DNA from: Streptomyces sp. NRRL S-87
Lineage (GTDB): Bacteria > Actinomycetota > Actinomycetes > Streptomycetales > Streptomycetaceae
DNA length: 19,236 nt
Direction: 5' to 3'
Assembly: GCF_000719335.1 (NCBI RefSeq)
Contig: NZ_JOGB01000088.1
Location: 1 to 19,236, forward strand
The first letter of the stretch is position 1, and each line of letters opens with the position of its first letter. A model generated the notes under the pieces. That model ran no database searches, had not been told where the DNA came from, and was given only the letters and a program-made list of their open reading frames with translations. Position numbers and translations under genes: made by a program. This document shows, in pieces, positions 1 through 9,191 of the stretch.

Positions 1-63
1 CAGGCCCACCCCTGGGGCTTTGGGGCTTCGCCCTGGCCTTCGGCCACCCCAGGCCCGGGCCTG
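1..63. terminator. Branched hairpin downstream of otsA
   Basis: Nested inverted repeats are visible. CAGGCCC (1-7) pairs with GGGCCTG (57-63), and CCTGGGG (11-17) pairs with CCCCAGG (47-53). Inside are two small hairpins with TTC loops: GGGC/GCCC at 23-33 and TGGCC/GGCCA at 34-46. Together they form a three-way junction. It starts about 85 bp past the otsA stop, so a factor-independent terminator without a T-run, of the kind common in Streptomyces, is the simplest reading. It could also terminate a gene lying left of the window. A structured RNA is possible but unsupported. Confidence 0.5.
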
Positions 64-131
64 CCTCCGGACCAGCCTGCCATGACGCCTCAAGAGGCTC
101 CCCCACACACCACTACCGGGACCGCGGGGCG

Positions 132-152
132 CTACGGACCTACGGACCTACG
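132..152. repeat. Short tandem repeat at the otsA stop
   Basis: The octamer CTACGGAC occurs twice back to back (132-139 and 140-147), followed by a partial third copy CTACG that overlaps the minus-strand stop codon of otsA at 148-150. This looks like local slippage and no function is implied. Confidence 0.5.
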
Positions 153-1647
153 CACCCTCGGCCCCGGACGCCTCCGTGAGCAGCGCGTCCAGCTGGTCCG
201 CGAACCAGCGGGCCGGCGGCAGCGCCACCGCCGCCGCGGCCAGCCGCTTCGTGCGGTCCGCCCGCTCGGCGTCGCCCATCGACAGGGCCTCGTGCAGGGC
301 CGCGGCCGTCGCCGAGACGTCGTACGGGTTCACCGTCAGCGCGTCCTCGCGCAGCTCCCCGTAGGCGCCCGCGCCCATGGAGAGCACCAGCGCGCAGCCG
401 CGCTCCGAGACCACCGGGATCTCCTTGGCGACCAGGTTCATGCCGTCCCGCAGCGGGTTGATCAGGGCGACGTCGGCCAGCCGGTACGCCGCCAGCGAGC
501 GCGGGAAGTCGTCCTGCACCGAGAGCAGGACCGGCGTCCAGTCCGCCGTGCCGAACTCGTCGTTGATGTCCGCGGCGAGCGTCGCGACCGCCGCCGTGTA
601 CTCCCGGTAGACCGCCAGGTCCTGGCGGGAGGGGTAGGCGGAGGCCAGGTGCACCACGCGGCCGCGCCACTCCGGGCGCTCCCGCAGCAGCTCCCGGTAG
701 GCCAGCAGGCCGCGCACGATGTTCTTCGACAGCTCGGTGCGGTCCACCCGGACGATCGTCTTCCGGTCTGCCACCTCGGCGCGCAGCGCGGCCAGCCTCT
801 CGTCCACCTCCGGCCGGCGCGCCAGCGCCCGCAGCTCGTCGCCGTCCACGCCGAGCGGGCGCGCCATCACGCGGGTGCGCCGCCGCGGACCGCCGCCCCG
901 GCGGTGCACGACGCCCCGCCAGGGGTCACCGGTGGGCCAGACCGGGTCGGCCACCCCGCCGGGGCCGTCGAGCCGGGCGCCGGACATGAACGCCGACGCC
1001 CACGCCCACGTGTGGAACCCCAGCTCGTCCGCCCCGAGCATCCCCCACACCAGCTCCTCGCGGATGTCGTCCGGCAGCATCGCCAGCTGGTCGGCCGAGG
1101 CCCACGGGGTGTGCGTGAAGTGCCCGATCCGCAGGTCGGGGCGGGCCTCCCGGAGCAGGCCCGGGGCCAGGGAGAGGTGGTAGTCCTGGATCAGCACGGC
1201 CGCGCCGGGCGCCGCCTGCGCCGCCAGCACGTCCGCGAAGGCCCGGTTGTACGCCCGGTACGAGGCCCAGCGGCGCCGGAACTCCGCGTCGAAGACGGGC
1301 TCGCGCGGGACGTCGTACAGGCCGTGGTGGGTGAACCAGAGGACCGAGTTCGCGATCCCGTTGTACGCGTCGTCGTACACGTCCGGGTCGATCTCCAGCA
1401 TCCGGACCCCGGGCTCGGACACCCCGCGCCGCACCGCCTCCCGGTCGCCCCGTCCCAGCGCCGCGCACACCCACAGTGATCCGGGGTGCTCGGCGAGCGC
1501 GGCCGACAGGCCGGAGACCAGGCCGCCCCCGCCGCGGCGGGCACTGAGCGTGCCGTCCTCGGCGAGGGCGTACGAGAGGGGGCCGCGGTTCGCCGCGACG
1601 AGCACGCGCGGGGGTGCGGAATGGTCCTTGGGTGCCTCGGAAGCCAT
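148..1647 (-). CDS. otsA: Alpha,alpha-trehalose-phosphate synthase (GT20)
   Basis: This 499-aa protein transfers glucose from a nucleotide-sugar to glucose 6-phosphate, giving trehalose 6-phosphate, a cytosolic precursor of the compatible solute trehalose. GT20 hallmarks are visible: ANRGPLS near the N-terminus (19-25), YNGIANSVLWF (95-105) and QDYHL (154-158). VDRTELSK (301-308) carries the donor-phosphate-binding Arg303 and Lys308. PLRDGMNLVAKE (398-409) lies in the nucleotide-binding half. Length suits the family. The ATG at 1647 has AGG 8 nt upstream, overlapping the TAG stop of gpgS, and only 9 bp separate the genes, so translational coupling is likely. In S. venezuelae the orthologue is known to use GDP-glucose; donor choice here is inferred. 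The partner phosphatase OtsB is not in this window. Confidence 0.95.
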   Translation of the reverse strand: MASEAPKDHSAPPRVLVAANRGPLSYALAEDGTLSARRGGGGLVSGLSAALAEHPGSLWVCAALGRGDREAVRRGVSEPGVRMLEIDPDVYDDAYNGIANSVLWFTHHGLYDVPREPVFDAEFRRRWASYRAYNRAFADVLAAQAAPGAAVLIQDYHLSLAPGLLREARPDLRIGHFTHTPWASADQLAMLPDDIREELVWGMLGADELGFHTWAWASAFMSGARLDGPGGVADPVWPTGDPWRGVVHRRGGGPRRRTRVMARPLGVDGDELRALARRPEVDERLAALRAEVADRKTIVRVDRTELSKNIVRGLLAYRELLRERPEWRGRVVHLASAYPSRQDLAVYREYTAAVATLAADINDEFGTADWTPVLLSVQDDFPRSLAAYRLADVALINPLRDGMNLVAKEIPVVSERGCALVLSMGAGAYGELREDALTVNPYDVSATAAALHEALSMGDAERADRTKRLAAAAVALPPARWFADQLDALLTEASGAEGA

Positions 1648-1656
1648 GCCGCGAAC

Positions 1657-2637
1657 CTAGCCCGCCTCGCGCCCGCTCAAACGTGTGTACTCCTCGATCT
1701 CGAGCATCGGGGGCCGCTCCTCGGTGTCCACGGAGTACGTCCGCGGCTCGAACCCGGACTCGCCCCGCTCGAACTGCGTCAGCACCGGCCGCACGAGGTG
1801 CCCGCGGGAGAGCCGCAGCTGCGCGGTCCGGTAGATCGCCGCCGCCATCCGCCCCAGCGCCTGCCCGTCCTGGTGCCGGTGCACCCGTACGCCGACGTCC
1901 ACCTGGGCCAGCGCGTCCAGCCCCACCGTGTGCAGCGCGTCCACCAGCAGCCCCAGCTCCACCCCGTACCCCACCGGGAACGGCAGCCGCTCCAGCAGCG
2001 AGCGGCGCACCGCGTACTCGCCGCCCAGCGGCTGCACGAAGCCGGCCAGCTGCGGCCAGTGCAGGTTGAGCAGCGGCCGGGCCACCAGCTCGGTCACCCG
2101 CCCGCCCTGACCGGTCCGGCCCGCGGCGACCGAGTCGAGATCGGCACTGCCGAGCGGACGGTCGTACATCGCCTTGACGAACTGCACCTCGGGTTCGGTC
2201 AGCAGCGGCCCGACGATCCCGGACACGAAGTCCGCCGAGAAGTCGCGCAGGTCCGCGTCCACGAAGCACACGATGTCGCCGGAGGTCACCAGCAGCGACC
2301 GCCACAGCACCTCGCCCTTGCCCGGCAGGGCGGGTATCCGGGGCAGGATCGCGTCCCGGTGCACCACGCGCGCACCCGCCTTGGCCGCCACCTCCGCCGT
2401 ACGGTCGGTCGAGCCCGAGTCGACGACGACCAGCTCGTCCACGAGGGGCACTCCCTCGACCAGTTCGCGCCGGATCGTCTCGACGATGTCCCCGACCGTG
2501 GCCTCCTCGTCGAGGGCGGGCAGCACCACGCTGACCGTGCTGCCCGTCGCCCGTTTGGCCGCCACCAGCTGGTCGAGCGTGCGGTCGGCCGCCGACCAGG
2601 ACCGACCGGCCAGCCAGCGCTCCACCTCTTCCAGCAC
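1657..2637 (-). CDS. gpgS: Glucosyl-3-phosphoglycerate synthase (GT81, GT-A fold)
   Basis: The 326-aa protein matches mycobacterial GpgS, which transfers glucose from an NDP-glucose to D-3-phosphoglycerate, the first step to glucosylglycerate. Visible motifs are SVVLPALDEEATV (36-48), VVDSGSTDRT (71-80), LPGKGEVLWRSL (104-115), the metal-binding DAD (127-129), GGRVTELVARPLL (178-190), QPLGGEYAV (202-210) and the late His pair in RVHRH (251-255). The start is taken as GTG at 2637: GAGGGG lies 6 nt upstream and the protein then begins at the family's usual position. Open frame continues further upstream but runs into the divergent thrC leader and is not coding. Streptomyces lack methylglucose lipopolysaccharide, so the likely product is free glucosylglycerate, a solute linked to nitrogen limitation in other bacteria. 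Co-transcribed with otsA. Confidence 0.88.
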   Translation of the reverse strand: MLEEVERWLAGRSWSAADRTLDQLVAAKRATGSTVSVVLPALDEEATVGDIVETIRRELVEGVPLVDELVVVDSGSTDRTAEVAAKAGARVVHRDAILPRIPALPGKGEVLWRSLLVTSGDIVCFVDADLRDFSADFVSGIVGPLLTEPEVQFVKAMYDRPLGSADLDSVAAGRTGQGGRVTELVARPLLNLHWPQLAGFVQPLGGEYAVRRSLLERLPFPVGYGVELGLLVDALHTVGLDALAQVDVGVRVHRHQDGQALGRMAAAIYRTAQLRLSRGHLVRPVLTQFERGESGFEPRTYSVDTEERPPMLEIEEYTRLSGREAG

Positions 2638-2805
2638 GCGGATCCCCTCGCTCGTCGATGCCCTCGGCGATCCCCCGGCCGGTGGATCACCATCTCGCCG
2701 TTCGGACGGAACCTTCCGCCTCCCGGCCCTTCGGTTACAGTCTTGAACAACGCGGATGACCATCGCATGTCGGGGGTCGAATGCCGCGTTGACAATCGAA
2801 TACCG

Positions 2806-2951
2806 CTCATCCAGAGGGGCAGAGGGACACGGCCCGTTGAAGCCCCGGCAACCCTCCAGCCGGTCTCGTGCGCACCGTCGCGCCGCGAGGCTCCCGGCTA
2901 GGGAAGGTGCCAATTCCGTCTCATGGCGACGTCCGCCATGGGGAAGATGAG
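2806..2951 (+). promoter_or_regulatory. SAM-I (S-box) riboswitch in the thrC leader
   Basis: All conserved SAM-I blocks occur in order. The P1 5' strand CTCATC (2806-2811) pairs with GATGAG (2946-2951). P2 is GGGGC/GCCCC enclosing AGAGGGAC, GGCCC and TTGAA. GGCAACC follows, then a long GC-rich P3 (AGCCGG/CCGGCT with CTCG/CGAG and GCGC/GCGC above). GGTGCCAATTCC comes next, then P4 CATGGCG-ACGTC-CGCCATG (2922-2940), then GGGGAA leading into P1. This matches the family consensus in sequence and topology. No terminator hairpin with a U-tract lies between P1 and the thrC ATG at 2971. The P1 3' strand runs straight into GAGGAG (2949-2954) and GAAAGG (2954-2959), so translational control by hiding the ribosome-binding site is inferred. 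Confidence 0.94.
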
Positions 2952-2970
2952 GAGAAAGGGCCTCGCCATC

Positions 2971-4248
2971 ATGGCTGCACAGTCTGCTACCCCCACCCAG
3001 GTCGACCTCGGTCCCGCCGCCGCGCTCTCCTGTCGCGAGTGCGGGACGCGCTTCGACCTCGGTCCCATCTTCGCCTGTGTCGAGTGTTTCGGTCCTCTCG
3101 AAGTGGCCTACGAGCTGCCCGTCGGCGACCCGGAGACCCTGCGCAAGGCCATCGAGTCCGGCCCGGACAACATCTGGCGCTACGCCCCGCTGCTGCCCGT
3201 CCCCGCCGACGTGGCCGACAAGCCGAGCCTGAACCCCGGATTCACCAAGCTGGTCGACGCGCGGAACCTGGCCGCCGAGCTGGGCATCACCGGCAAGCTG
3301 TACGTCAAGGACGACTCCGGCAACCCGACGCACTCCTTCAAGGACCGCGTCGTCGCGATCGCCGTCGAGGCCGCCCGCGCCTTCGGCTTCACCACCCTGT
3401 CCTGCTCCTCCACCGGCAACCTGGCCGGCGCCGTCGGCGCCGCGGCCGCCCGGGCCGGCTTCCGCTCCTGCGTGTTCATCCCGCACGACCTGGAGCAGGG
3501 CAAGGTCGTCATGGCCGCGGTCTACGGCGGCGACCTGGTCGGCATCGAGGGCAACTACGACGACGTCAACCGCTTCTGCTCCGAGCTCATCGGCGACCCG
3601 CTGGGCGAGGGCTGGGGCTTCGTGAACGTCAACCTGCGCCCGTACTACGGCGAGGGCTCGAAGACGCTGGCGTACGAGATCTGCGAGCAGCTCGGCTGGC
3701 AGCTGCCCGACCAGATCGTCATCCCGATCGCCTCCGGCTCCCAGCTCACCAAGATCGACAAGGGGCTGCAGGAGCTCATCAGGCTCGGCCTGGTCGAGGA
3801 CCGGCCGTACAAGATCTTCGGTGCCCAGGCCGAGGGCTGCTCCCCGGTCTCCACCGCCTTCAAGGCCGGGCACGAGGTGGTCCGCCCGCAGAAGCCGAAC
3901 ACCATCGCCAAGTCCCTGGCGATCGGCAACCCGGCCGACGGCCCGTACGTGCTCGACATCGCCCGCCGCACCGGCGGCTACGTGGAGGACGTGAACGACG
4001 AGCAGGTCGTGGACGCCATCCGGCTGCTCGCCCGGACGGAGGGCATCTTCGCCGAGACGGCGGGCGGCGTGACCGTCGGTGTCACGAAGAAGCTGATCGA
4101 CAACGGTGTACTGGACCCGACCCTGACCACGGTCGTCCTCAACACCGGCGACGGCCTCAAGACCCTGGAAGCGGTCTCCGGCACCGGCCAGACCGCGACC
4201 ATCCGCCCGAGCCTGGACGCGTTCCGCGCCGCCGGCCTGGCCTCCTGA
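2971..4248 (+). CDS. thrC: Threonine synthase
   Basis: This PLP enzyme converts O-phospho-L-homoserine to L-threonine, the last step of the threonine branch. From the ATG at 2971 it has 425 aa, as expected for the longer actinobacterial/plant-like class. An N-terminal zinc-ribbon-like pair CxxC (21-24) and CxxC (36-39) is visible. The PLP lysine is K124 in SGNPTHSFKDR. The phosphate-cup motif SSTGNLAG and the late VVLNTGDGLK are also present. ATGs at 2923 and 2947 are in frame, but the first lies inside riboswitch helix P4 and the second inside P1. The 2971 start with upstream GAAAGG is therefore preferred; the spacing (11 nt) is slightly long. It is followed 41 nt later by the cysO-like gene, so both are expected to respond to SAM. 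Confidence 0.95.
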   Translation: MAAQSATPTQVDLGPAAALSCRECGTRFDLGPIFACVECFGPLEVAYELPVGDPETLRKAIESGPDNIWRYAPLLPVPADVADKPSLNPGFTKLVDARNLAAELGITGKLYVKDDSGNPTHSFKDRVVAIAVEAARAFGFTTLSCSSTGNLAGAVGAAAARAGFRSCVFIPHDLEQGKVVMAAVYGGDLVGIEGNYDDVNRFCSELIGDPLGEGWGFVNVNLRPYYGEGSKTLAYEICEQLGWQLPDQIVIPIASGSQLTKIDKGLQELIRLGLVEDRPYKIFGAQAEGCSPVSTAFKAGHEVVRPQKPNTIAKSLAIGNPADGPYVLDIARRTGGYVEDVNDEQVVDAIRLLARTEGIFAETAGGVTVGVTKKLIDNGVLDPTLTTVVLNTGDGLKTLEAVSGTGQTATIRPSLDAFRAAGLAS

Positions 4249-4289
4249 CCACCCCCGCACCCCCGTACCTCCCGGAAGGCGACAAGCGC

Positions 4290-4568
4290 ATGAGCGTCAA
4301 CGTCCGCATCCCCACCATCCTCCGCACCTACACCGGCGGCCAGGCCGAGGTGCCCGCCGAGGGCGCGACCCTCGCCGAGGTCATCGGCTCCCTGGAGAAG
4401 GCCCACCCGGGCATCGCCGCCCGCGTGCTGGACGACCAGGGCAAGCTGCGCCGCTTCGTGAACGTGTACGTGAACGACGACGACGTGCGCTTCGAGGGCG
4501 GTCTGCAGACCCCGACGCCGGACGGCGCGGGCGTCTCCATCATCCCCGCCGTCGCCGGCGGCTGCTGA
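4290..4568 (+). CDS. cysO: CysO-type sulfur-carrier protein (MoaD/ThiS fold), Gly-Gly-Cys tail
   Basis: The 92-aa ubiquitin-like protein closely resembles mycobacterial CysO, the thiocarboxylate sulfur donor for CysM-dependent cysteine synthesis. It shares the IPTILR start, the TGGQ turn, LRRFVNVYVNDDDVRF, GGL and IIPAVAGG. Unlike M. tuberculosis CysO, which ends in Gly-Gly, this protein has one extra residue and ends Gly-Gly-Cys (codons GGC GGC TGC TGA). The tail must therefore be trimmed, presumably by a Mec/JAMM metalloprotease, before the MoeZ-type enzyme can adenylate Gly91. GGAAGG (4274-4279) lies 10 nt before the ATG. The gene follows thrC within 41 nt and is closed by a strong hairpin. 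In Streptomyces such genes are often annotated simply as MoaD/ThiS family. cysM and mec are not in the window. Confidence 0.88.
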   Translation: MSVNVRIPTILRTYTGGQAEVPAEGATLAEVIGSLEKAHPGIAARVLDDQGKLRRFVNVYVNDDDVRFEGGLQTPTPDGAGVSIIPAVAGGC

Positions 4569-4653
4569 GAGCCCCGAAGTCGACCCCATCCTGTTAATCG
4601 AAAGTCCGTCGAATGTCCGCGGGCAGTCGATGAATGCTGCACGGGTAGTCCAT

Positions 4654-4692
4654 AGAATCGCCCCCTCCGCAAAAAGCGGAGGGGGCGATTCT
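4654..4692. terminator. Perfect 17-bp hairpin after thrC-cysO
   Basis: AGAATCGCCCCCTCCGC (4654-4670) is followed by the loop AAAAA and an exact reverse complement (4676-4692). The stem is uninterrupted and symmetrical, so it can act in either direction. It is followed on the plus strand by a weak T/G stretch. It separates the thrC-cysO unit from the csp leader. Confidence 0.9.
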
Positions 4693-4906
4693 GGTTGGTT
4701 GCGCGCGGTAGGGTTGGGGTAGTCCCCCCAGCTGTTCATGCCATACGCATATGAGCGGGCGCCGCCATGGTCGACATCGGGTCAACATGTGTGTGCGATA
4801 TGGGCTGTTGGCGTGTTTCATCCGGCCCGAATTGCCCCCCGATGACGTGACTCCTGGGGCTATTTGCCGATATCAGGGTGTCCTGAATTCTCGTCGGAAT
4901 GACCTG

Positions 4907-4934
4907 TTGCAGACAGCGTCCATGCAGATACATT
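4907..4934 (+). promoter_or_regulatory. Candidate housekeeping promoter for csp
   Basis: TTGCAG (4907-4912) and TACATT (4929-4934) are spaced 16 bp and resemble Streptomyces HrdB-type boxes. Transcription from about 4941 would give a leader of some 80 nt before the csp start at 5024. The wider stretch 4700-5023 is less GC-rich than its surroundings and has no gene with Streptomyces-like codon use. Confidence 0.4.
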
Positions 4935-4972
4935 CAGCCGCGGTCGGCGCGTTACGGCGCAAGGTCTGACCC

Positions 4973-4993
4973 GGGTCCGCGAAGTGCGGATCC
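4973..4993 (+). promoter_or_regulatory. Leader hairpin upstream of the csp ribosome-binding site
   Basis: GGGTCCGC (4973-4980) pairs with GCGGATCC (4986-4993), allowing one G-U pair, around the loop GAAGT. It ends 17 nt before the Shine-Dalgarno AGGGGAG (5011-5017). Structured leaders are typical of cold-shock mRNAs, and a role in temperature-dependent translation is only inferred. Confidence 0.4.
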
Positions 4994-5021
4994 GCGCAAG
5001 GGCCAGTAATAGGGGAGTTAG

Positions 5022-7229
<2,208 letters not shown>

Positions 7230-7267
7230 TCGACCTGAGGGCCGATCGGGAGATCCCGAGCTGTACG

Positions 7268-7304
7268 CCGAGGGCGGCACCCCCACCGGGGGTGCCGCCC
7301 TCGG
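7268..7304. terminator. Terminator of groEL
   Basis: CCGAGGGCGGCACCCCC (7268-7284) is exactly complementary to 7288-7304 with a 3-nt ACC loop. It lies 38 bp after the groEL stop, between convergent genes, and may act both ways. Confidence 0.92.
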
Positions 7305-7344
7305 GCGTTCGTGCGGGCGTTCCGTGCGGACGCCCGCGCGTGGC

Positions 7345-7380
7345 GGGCCGTCGGGCGGGCCGTCGGGCGTCGGGCGGGCC
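7345..7380. repeat. 12-bp GC tandem repeat
   Basis: GGGCCGTCGGGC occurs twice in tandem (7345-7356, 7357-7368), followed by a related unit. It lies between two terminators and no function is seen. Confidence 0.5.
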
Positions 7381-7413
7381 GCCCGGTGGTGCGTGGTGCC
7401 GGCGGCCCGCCCG
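7371..7413 (-). terminator. Terminator of the first FG-GAP gene
   Basis: CGGGCGGGCCGCC (7371-7383) is exactly complementary to GGCGGCCCGCCCG (7401-7413) across a 17-nt loop. It starts 10 nt past the minus-strand stop at 7424. Confidence 0.75.
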
Positions 7414-7423
7414 CGCGGGGGCC

Positions 7424-9115
7424 TCAGCCGATCTGCGGGTAGACGTTCCAGTTGTGGGTGGCCCCGACCTGACCGTCCGGGCCGTCGCCCTTCACGGCCT
7501 TGCGGGCCGCGAACGTCGCCGTGCCGGAGCCGCCGGTGGCGTAGTAGGCGTACACCTGCCCGGCGCCGTCGCGGCCGATGATGTCCGCCCGGCCGTCGCC
7601 GTTCTGGTCGCCCGTGGCAGCGATGGCGTTGTACGTGTTCCAGCCGCCGCCGATCAGCTGCCGCGCCTTGAAGGGCGTGGTGGTGGTGCCGTTGCCCGGG
7701 AAGATGTACAGGTTCCCGTCGGTGCCGTGGGCGAGCAGGTCCGTCCGGCCGTCGCCGTTCACGTCGCCGCTGCCGACCAGCGCCTTGTACGCGCCCCAGC
7801 CGGTGCCGACGCGGACCGGGGCCGCGAAGCCGGTGCCGTTGCCCTGGCCGGCGCGCAGCCACAGCGTGCCGGAGGTGTCCCGGGTGAGCAGGTCGCCGCG
7901 GCCGTCGCCGGTCAGGTCGCCGGGGCCGGAGACCAGGTTCGTGGTGGTGAAGTCGCCGGAGACCGGAGCGTTCTTCTTCACGTTCAGCAGCTGGCCGCCG
8001 CCGAAGGCGAGCACGGCGGCCTGGCCGCTGCCGTCGATGCCGGTGGCCATGACGAGCTTCCTGCCGGCCGGGAAGGTGCCGCTGGTGTCGTACGACGGGT
8101 CCAGGCCGTCGGACCGGTTCGTGTGGAAGTGGAGCTCACCGGCGGCGTTGACGCCCGTGATTCCGTTCTTGCCGTAGACGGGGGCGCCGCCCTCGTTCGC
8201 GGCCCGGGCGATCCACGTCCAGCCGTTGCCCCAGGTGCTGCGGGGCCAGAAGGAGCCGCCGCCCTTGGACAGGTAGTAGTAGACGTCGCCGCTCGGCTTG
8301 ACGGCCATCAGGTCGGCCCGGCCGTCGTGGTCCTGGTCGCCCTCGGCGATGAGCTTGCTGTACGTGTTCCAGCCGCTGCCGACCTTGACGCGGGCCTTGA
8401 ACGGGGCGCTCGCGCTGCCGGTGCCCTTGTAGTACCAGAGGTACCCGGAGCGGTCCCGGGCCAGCACGTCGCCGACCCCGTCGCGGTCCAGGTCGCCGGC
8501 GCCGAGCACCTGGTCGTAGCCCCACCACCCGGAGGCGATCTTCGCACGGCCGGAGAAGGGGTTGCCCGTGGCGCTGCCGGTGCTGCGGTACAGGTAGACG
8601 TCGCCGGAGGGGGTGCGGGCGATGAGGTCGGGGCGGCCGTCGCGGTTCAGGTCGTCCGCCGCGATCACGCGGTCGTACGCCTGCCAGCCGGTGCCGGTCC
8701 AACTGGGCGCGAGGGTGCCGGTGACCGTGGCCGTGTGCAGCGAGAGGCGGCCGTCGGCGGTCAGCTGGAGGAGCTCGGGCCGGGAGTCGCCGCGGACGTT
8801 GCCCAGGCCGATGATGTCCTTCGGCTGGGACGCCGGGTAGCCGTAGTACCGGTAGTCGGTGACCTGGATGCCCTTCGTGGACCAGATCGTCCCGGCGCCC
8901 GTGGCGTACCGGAACAGCAGGTCGTTGAGGCCGTCCCCGTCCACGTCGGTGCGGGGCTTGAGGACGGTGGCCGCGTGGGCGGCGGCGCCCCCGGCGTCCG
9001 CGGGGACGGCGGCGGGCAGGGCGGTGGCGAGGCCGCTCGCGGACAGGACGAAGGCGGCGCAGGCCGCGAGGCGCCGCAGGCGCGGCTGCCGGTCGCGGCG
9101 GGTGGGACTGGACAA
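7424..9115 (-). CDS. Secreted FG-GAP/VCBS-repeat protein
   Basis: From the TTG at 9115 the protein has 563 aa. An Arg-rich n-region (RLRRLA) and a hydrophobic stretch at about 16-35 lead to a likely signal-peptidase cut after AHA (about 48). The mature part repeats a unit of the form GxGWxxY..L...GDxxxDGxxDLLAR..G.LYLY, seen at least seven times with DxxxDGxxD calcium-type loops, so a beta-propeller is expected. A GTG at 9151 would lengthen the N-terminus, but it lies inside the proposed -10 box. The TTG has GGGGAG 4 nt upstream. No catalytic domain is visible, so function is unknown: possibly surface binding of glycans or wall polymers. It is a single gene with its own promoter and terminator. 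Confidence 0.9.
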   Translation of the reverse strand: MSSPTRRDRQPRLRRLAACAAFVLSASGLATALPAAVPADAGGAAAHAATVLKPRTDVDGDGLNDLLFRYATGAGTIWSTKGIQVTDYRYYGYPASQPKDIIGLGNVRGDSRPELLQLTADGRLSLHTATVTGTLAPSWTGTGWQAYDRVIAADDLNRDGRPDLIARTPSGDVYLYRSTGSATGNPFSGRAKIASGWWGYDQVLGAGDLDRDGVGDVLARDRSGYLWYYKGTGSASAPFKARVKVGSGWNTYSKLIAEGDQDHDGRADLMAVKPSGDVYYYLSKGGGSFWPRSTWGNGWTWIARAANEGGAPVYGKNGITGVNAAGELHFHTNRSDGLDPSYDTSGTFPAGRKLVMATGIDGSGQAAVLAFGGGQLLNVKKNAPVSGDFTTTNLVSGPGDLTGDGRGDLLTRDTSGTLWLRAGQGNGTGFAAPVRVGTGWGAYKALVGSGDVNGDGRTDLLAHGTDGNLYIFPGNGTTTTPFKARQLIGGGWNTYNAIAATGDQNGDGRADIIGRDGAGQVYAYYATGGSGTATFAARKAVKGDGPDGQVGATHNWNVYPQIG

Positions 9116-9149
9116 CTGACTCCCCTGGAAACGGAAGGCTGGCGACCGC

Positions 9150-9178
9150 ACCCTAACCGCGGGGATCTTGAGGTGTAA
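9150..9178 (-). promoter_or_regulatory. Promoter of the first FG-GAP gene
   Basis: On the minus strand TTACAC (9178-9173), a 17-bp spacer and TAGGGT (9155-9150) closely fit the Streptomyces housekeeping pattern, including the TAGRRT form of the -10 box. Start of transcription would be near 9143, leaving a 28-nt leader before the TTG at 9115. Confidence 0.65.
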
Positions 9179-9191
9179 GAGGCACGGGGCA

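Noticed and set aside
2923..2970. Earlier ATG starts for thrC
   Set aside because: The ATG at 2923 lies in riboswitch helix P4 and the one at 2947 in P1; the added residues do not belong to the enzyme.
2638..4260. Very long upstream extension of the gpgS frame
   Set aside because: It is antisense to thrC and the riboswitch; the GpgS homology and a GAGGGG site fix the start at 2637.
4751..4969. 72-residue plus-strand open frame before csp
   Set aside because: Third codon positions are not G/C-rich, there is no good ribosome-binding site or recognisable domain, and it overlaps the proposed csp promoter.
7292..9178. Long plus-strand open frame opposite the first FG-GAP gene
   Set aside because: It is a shadow of a repeat-rich high-GC gene; the minus-strand frame has a signal peptide, repeats, promoter and terminator.
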